Part shown: positions 58,076-64,000 of the stretch, one piece after another
Numbering within the stretch: position 1 is the first letter of the stretch
How the letters are laid out: every line of letters starts with the position of its first letter
Assembly: GCA_031213475.1 (NCBI GenBank)
Contig: JARUPZ010000001.1
Location: forward strand, 20,428,933 to 20,492,932
Length of the DNA: 64,000 nt
Source: Nereocystis luetkeana
Lineage: Eukaryota > Sar > Phaeophyceae > Laminariales > Laminariaceae
Direction of reading: 5' to 3'
Notes under the pieces: model-generated
The model's database searches: none
Seen by the model: only the letters and a program-made list of their open reading frames with translations
Told to the model about the DNA's origin: nothing
Program-made: the position numbers and the translations under genes

Positions 58076-60377
58076 ATAGTAATATTTATCAAAAACTTAT
58101 TAGTTCCCAAATGTGTGTGTTTTGCACCGGCTGTGGGCAAATATGTCAGGAGGGAGCATTTTCAACCCTTGACAGACAGCTACATTACCTTGACGTGCCT
58201 CGACTGACACCAAACTACTACGTTGTAGAGTATAATACTCGGCCCCAGACCTTTCACGGCACGCGTTTTGCGTTGCTTGATATGTATTCTGGCGTCTTCG
58301 GCTGTGTCTGCATCTCGGAGGGAACCTCCGCAAAGTGAGACCAATTATTATCAGGTGTATTTTATCCTTTCTGAGCGCAAGGAATATGAAAGAAAAAACT
58401 CTTGAAACTGTCAAGTTTGACCTCAAACTTTCAAAGGAACTTTGATTCGAGAAACTATGCGGGTGATCCCCTCTATATGGCGTATCATAGAACACTTTGG
58501 TCCTGGACGCCAAATTGGCGTTTTTTAACACCATCCGCCCTGTACTGTACCTACCTGCGGTACGGTTGCGCGTACAAATAAATGCTGCTGTTGTACTACA
58601 GCAATACTACTACCGCAGCTTCGGCACCAAGCACCCGGTGTCAAATAGGTTTGCACCCGTATGCGTGTTGTTTTCAGCGGCAATGGCGACCTCGTGCCGA
58701 GGATCTACTCTTCATTCGTACAGGTTCTGTCGCAGCGTGCTGGTCGTGACCGTTCAGCTTCCCCGCACCATTCGAAGTAACCCACATTCGCCGTCTTTTC
58801 TGAACGATGTTAACTCCCGTCGTCTATGCTTGCCTTTTCTTGATATTAGGCGGCGAACGTCAGGCGCAGCAGCACGGAGTGCACACGGCATTTTTGAAGG
58901 ACCTGAGACAGGGGGGGGGGTGACCAAACTACTGCGGAAACGGGATGGAAAATACCAGCAGCGCTCAGGATCTGAGTGGCTCCGAGGTCCACGAGGAAAC
59001 CTCCGGTGAGCAGAGGCGACGACCTCAACCCTGCGACGGGGCACATAATACTTACTAGGTACTTGAGCATACCTGTACGATTCATGTATCGCGCATAACG
59101 GAGTGTATAGCTATGGGAGCGTACGTCGTCTGCCGAATGGAGGATTATCGTTGTGCTTCTTCACCGCACTTATCAGTTTTTATTTCACTGTTCCACTCTA
59201 TAACGAACGGAGATTGTTTCTTCCCACACGGCAGCAGCATCCTTACAGATTGGTATTATCAGAAGTACGGTATCAGTACAATAACAGACCATCAATCAAT
59301 TATTTGACCGCTCAGAAAGGGCAGATTGGTAGTTCCGTGGAACGGAGACATCCTGACGCGACCGTCGTCTAGTTTGAGTACGCAAAACGCACCCTTTGCC
59401 TCACACGATTCAATGTCAAGAACATCAACTTGCATCAGGGTTTAGGCAATCGTATACGGTTAAGGCATTATTAGGGTCGGAAGCCTGTATCGAATCAAAT
59501 GGGAGTGTCAGGGTCCCTATGATTATCGTAAGACACGTTAGACGGATAAGGTACACGCCCGATCTAACCTAACACCTACGTATAGCACTGTGTTAACTGG
59601 TGCACCAATTTATCGACACCAAAGCAATAATGCAGGTTTGATTTAATAGTGGGAATGGTACCGTAGCTGCTATCGCAACACACGTTAGGCGGCAAAGGTG
59701 TATGCCCAAGCTAACGAAAACATTATGTTAAGGTACTCTGTTCCAGCTTTTCCACTTGATCTCACAATGGTACACCCACCCTTAAAACTATATGCCTGGT
59801 ATGTAGGTTGGGCTGCCATCCGTTTGCGACGACGGTAAAAAAAACGCCTCCCTCCACGTGAGCGAGGCAACCAGGGTACCTTTTCGGTGTTTTGTTTGTG
59901 GTCACCCCGGCTGGCGGTCGAGTAAGGCAATTTTTGCACGGGGAGAACCTCAACTCCGCACAAGGAGGATGATCGTACCACGTACGTGGTGTGTTCATGT
60001 TGAGGTACTCATCAGGCAGTCACACCCTTGACCCATCGTTGTCTCTGGAAGTGACCAAAAGATCAAGCCATTGCCGCTGTCATCCATATATATATGCAAG
60101 CAAACCCGCCTCGAGGGCGATTTTTAGTAGGATGCAGCTCACGTTTCATGCGACTCGCCCGACACCTCACGGCGACTCGCGCTTGGTGCAAGCAATGTCT
60201 GCCTTGTCGGTGGTGAAAACCGGATGTACTCCGTCCCAGCATCGTACGGGGGCGAGGGTCTACCAGGTATACGACTACGGCCATACATGATATTGAGAAC
60301 ATCCCCCCACCTCCCCTATATTGTCTAGCTTTCGCATAAAAAGGACTCTGTGGCTTCGATGTTTTATGGTATAACCT
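58076..60377. other. No supported gene
   Basis: A 170-codon plus frame at 58497-59009 is unrecognised. The rest is mixed sequence with a TACCAGGTA at 60261. Confidence 0.4.
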
Positions 60378-60756
60378 GATTCTACGGCGATATGGTCGAC
60401 ATTTCTCTGTCAACATACTAATATACTTTTACCCCGCGGCGTCGAACCCTTATGGAACGCCAGTAACCCATGTTGTATCTTTACAAGATCCAAACGGTAA
60501 CATTCTAACATCGTGTTGGACCAATTTCGGCTCCATCTGTAATACAGTGACTATGTTACGTCCAGATTCTACGGCGACATGGTCGACTATTTTTTGTCAA
60601 CATACTACCAGATGTTATCTCCGGGACGCTGAACCCTTATGGATCAGTAACATATGTTGTATATTGGCAAGATCCAGACGGCAGCTTTCTGACATTGTGT
60701 TAGCCTATTTCGGCTCCCTCCGTAGCACAGTAACATAATGCCACGTCCAGACTGTC
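60378..60756. repeat. Tandem duplication, 187-bp period
   Basis: Two units starting ATTCTACGGCGA. They share TGTCAACATACTA, GAACCCTTATGGA and TTTCGGCTCC. Clearly diverged. Non-coding. Confidence 0.8.
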
Positions 60757-60983
60757 ATTTTTTTATGTGGATTTGTGCCAACAGAGTAACGTAACGCTAG
60801 TTGAATCCATTTCCATGAAAACATGTTGTTAGACACCCATCGGCACTAATGTATAACACCGCAACCAACTGTTTCGTCGCGACCAGCGCCAAACGCAAGT
60901 TGTCCAACTTCCGTCGTATGTTGATTGATCGGATGCTTTGGAAGAAAAAGGGGGGCTCAAATATTATTGTAATAACATAGTGT

Positions 60984-61091
60984 TATTACGGGGGGCCATA
61001 GTTAACAGGACAAAATATTGTTAGTAAAAATGTTTAACATATAGGTTTTTATGTATACCATAGGTTCTGTTAACTATGGTCCCCCGTAATA
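60984..61091 (+). mobile_element. Family A MITE, AACAGG subtype
   Basis: Both ends of the AACAGG subtype, as in 15891-15999. Flanked by TA. Confidence 0.85.
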
Positions 61092-61267
61092 GTATTATTA
61101 CGGAAAAAAACGAGACCATCACTACTGCTCACGTCTTGTTAGGAAGTGAGTGACGCGGCGGATATTGAGCGGTTCATTGTTGAGTTGACGACTCCTGAGT
61201 CTCGACGACTCCTGGTATAATTGTTCTTCGGTGCTTGTTCGCGCGCCGACAACGGCGGAGACCTATG

Positions 61268-61364
61268 TTAACCCTTTTAGAACCGCAGTCTCGTTTCGGG
61301 GACAAAGCAGTCAGATTCCAAGCAGTTTGCCCCCAAAACGGGACTGCAGTTCTAAGAGGGTTGA
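61268..61364. mobile_element. Family P MITE
   Basis: TTAACCCTTTTAGAACCGCA left. The right arm ends AAGAGGG, then TTGA. 97 bp foldback. Confidence 0.75.
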
Positions 61365-61470
61365 AGCAGTAAGTACCAGAGCCGCCGAGAAAAAACAGAA
61401 AAAAACATCACGCTAGTGCGTTGCAACGTTCGTTGATTTAGACTTGACACCATGCTACAGTGTCCAATAC

Positions 61471-61578
61471 TATTACGGGGGACCATAGTAAATAGGACCT
61501 ACGGTACACACAAAAAACTAGATACTTGTTTATTTGTACTAATAATATTTGGTCCTGTTTTCTATGGCCCCCGTAATA
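61471..61578 (-). mobile_element. Family A MITE
   Basis: Reverse core, family A ends flanked by TA. 380 bp from the previous copy, in opposite orientation. Confidence 0.8.
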
Positions 61579-62640
61579 GCACTACGTGACGACGTGGCGA
61601 GGTCGCTGTATTAGGCCCCGTAACGTAGATAAGTGTCACCCGAGTCTGACGTTATTGAAGCTGTGGAAATATGTCAACGACGTCTATGTAGACCCATCGC
61701 TACGCGCTTGTACCTTACCCATTGCCGAGAGACTAAGCTTCGCGATTTGCCGGACAGGGTGGTTGTTTCATGCGCGGTGTTCGGTGGTGGAAGCTTGTAC
61801 GCCCCTCGCTATGTGAGTTTTTTTCCTGATATAATATACAAAAACGGGCTCGCTACTTGCCTGTACAATAGGCATATATATAACACTCACGAAAATCGCG
61901 ATATTCTGACGTTTGAAGCCAAAGTATGTGCCTTTCGAGGTTTATACGAATGTCGGGTATAAATGATATTATCGCGATACGTGGTCCGCAAAACAAAAAA
62001 CACCCCAAGCATATATTTGTGTTCTCTTTTTGTTGGTAGAACCGAATTTGGCTGACAAAATTGGAAACAGCCCGTCCCCTCTACGTGGCCATCCGATCAT
62101 CACCTTGCCAGCAAGGACAACAACATCAGCAGCCGCCACGACTTTTCGTTGAATGAGTACGGCAGTCGGGTGCTCCCGTGGTCGGGCAGGGGCGGATTCC
62201 CGGGATGCCCGGGTTCAGGGGAGCCGGCACATCAATCAGTACTCCCGCTGCGCGTCTTTTTGCCGGCGCTGCCCCAAGTCCACATGTCCCACACACACGG
62301 CACGCCCCACCCTATAATACGCGAACAACAACCGGGAAGCGCCAACCAGATCTTCGTTTTTGGCGGACACGCCTCAGCACGAGCACGAGACGCGTCCGCG
62401 CTTCGGCCTCGTCTATGCCAACAAGTAAATAATGTACGCGGGCGCTGTAGCCTGCCGAGCTACCTAGAGAAACAGCTGCAGCAGCTACGTCCTCCAGGCC
62501 ATCCCATCCATGCTGTATCCTTCGTTCGTTGCACTTGCTGACGACTTTCCTTCGTTCGTTCCACTTGCTGACGAGTATTTATTTCACACATGTTTTACAC
62601 GTTCTACTGGCAAAGAACCGGATACATATCTGGTATAGAG
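61579..62640. other. Weak coding candidates only
   Basis: Plus 61633-61962 (109 codons, CRETKLRDLPDRVVVSCAVF) and plus 62149-62541 (130 codons) are open but unrecognised. Confidence 0.3.
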
Positions 62641-62755
62641 TTTTTTGCCGAGGGATTTGCTTTCAATTTTACGGAAATCGCGATATTGAATTCGTCTTTT
62701 TTTGCCGAGGGATTTGCTTTTAATTTTACGAAAATCGCGATATTGAATTCGGCGC
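62641..62755. repeat. Tandem duplication, 57-bp period
   Basis: TTTTTGCCGAGGGATTTGCT recurs 57 bases later, with few differences. The shared ATCGCGATATTGAATTC is AT-rich and partly palindromic. Confidence 0.85.
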
Positions 62756-63818
62756 AAAGAGTCGAAATATCACCCTCTCATGAGTTTCATATACGTATGT
62801 CCGACGATAAACGAGGCACAGCTACGTTCGACTGGCAGTACGCCTTGTGCGTCATCAAAACCAACTAACCACATACCATGGTATATGTAATGTAACATAT
62901 ATATATAAATATATATCTGCGTACAAGGTTCCCAAAGGAGTGACGCAAAAACAACATAGTACTCGTTCGGAAGTACTATTGGTAGCTGCATCCACCAATC
63001 AATCATGAACACACACGCACATATTTTTGAGGACAGACTATACTCCGTTTTTGAAAATAGTGTTGGATCATTTCTACAATAATAATATGAAAGAGGGTAT
63101 CGGGTAAGTGGATACCTGGTATTGATCCTGAACAGATGACTCGCGACGATCTATACAATGTATGCGGCGTGAACTTAAGTACGAAAGAGATGCGTGAGGT
63201 GGAGGTTGCGACATAATACTTTGTTGCCGGCGGAGTAAGATTAATGACATACAATGTACAAGGTTTCCCTTCGGGATGTGGGCATCGTGGGGGCGTGTCA
63301 AGGCGAGAAGGGAGTCGCAGAAAACACACGTGTAACTGTTCTTGGCGGAAACGTGAGCCATGGGTAAATGTATTCCACGAAGGAAAGAGTAATAATAGTA
63401 GTCTGCAGGAAATGTTACAACTTTTTTTGTGATGAATACTGCACTACTGTGTCATGGTGCCTCATAGAGGAAGGACACACGGATGTTGACGCTGGCCGCT
63501 GGCCAGGGCACTCTTCTTCTTGGTGTACTTCTTGTTGCTTATCTCGTCGAGATCTCAAACAGGGTACCGGAGCAGAGTGCGACAGGGAGGGGCAGTCGGG
63601 TGCCAGACTGTCCCCTGAACCATGTATGTTTTAGCAATTGCAACCTGCTTGACGTTTCCGTCTCTACCGTAGCACTTCACATTATCACTTCATAGTCGTA
63701 GTAGTACATCTACTCGTGTTGCCAGGTAGAGGCAGCACGCAGGCGGCAATAACAGCAACAACAGCGGACACTACAACCACCTCGACTTTTTCTACCTGGT
63801 ACTACTTAAAAGCACGGG

Positions 63819-63849
<31 letters not shown>

Positions 63850-64000
63850 GCTGTTGGACAGGCATAATTATTACAAGCAGCCTGCACTCGGTACCATGAA
63901 TGAGCTATTATAATTGATATTTATACAAATCCACAACTCTTATATACGGTACTACCTACTGCCCTGCGTGTCAAATCAGCACCAACAGTACAGAAAGGCC
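62756..64000. other. No supported gene
   Basis: TA-rich patch near 62897, two TACCTGGTA motifs (63113, 63793) and the CTA repeat. Confidence 0.45.
63819..63850. repeat. (CTA)n microsatellite
   Basis: About ten CTA units. Confidence 0.9.

Overview
The window looks like a nuclear, intron-rich, repeat-laden eukaryotic chromosome segment, most probably from a brown alga (Ectocarpus-like stramenopile). The main reason is a set of single-LRR exons of exactly 72 nt, all in phase 1. That architecture is known from brown-algal LRR-ROCO and NB-ARC/TPR receptor candidates. Nothing is bacterial: there are no operons, ribosome binding sites or long contiguous genes, and the only long open frame is a LINE polyprotein. 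The organism call is inference.

Left part (about 1-18.5 kb) is relatively repeat-poor. On the minus strand it holds a dispersed LRR gene: an N-terminal cap exon (16347-16565), five intact 24-residue LRR exons (13665-13736, 12975-13046, 12387-12458, 4408-4479, 1758-1829) and one decayed LRR exon (7820-7890). All intact exons lie between AG and GT and join in the same phase, so they can be skipped, duplicated or shuffled without a frame change. Introns are kilobases long and carry MITEs. Two candidate exons for a hydrophilic protein lie just upstream (17970-18437).

Right part (about 18.8-64 kb) is mostly mobile-element debris. It contains a nearly full-length LINE (ORF 28854-32186, minus) and several 5'-truncated LINE copies ending in (AC)n or (AAC)n tails. 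There are two tRNA-derived SINE families (S1, S2) and a 0.9-kb dispersed repeat R with a LINE-type 3' end. DNA-transposon families are: A (TA target, 27-bp inverted ends, more than ten copies), B, C, D, E (with telomere-like TTAGGG cores), a TTAA-flanked piggyBac-like MITE (P), a hAT-type element with a perfect 8-bp target duplication (50602-52712), and foldback elements. Many are nested, which gives a relative order of insertion.

The most unusual signals are two. First, the phase-1 LRR exon cassettes, including duplicated intron flanks and one exon dying in place. Second, an unexplained palindromic 9-mer, TACCWGGTA, found 18 times where about 0.5 is expected by chance. At three places, comparison with a related repeat copy shows it arose by adding 7 or more bases at a TA, as expected for transposon excision footprints.
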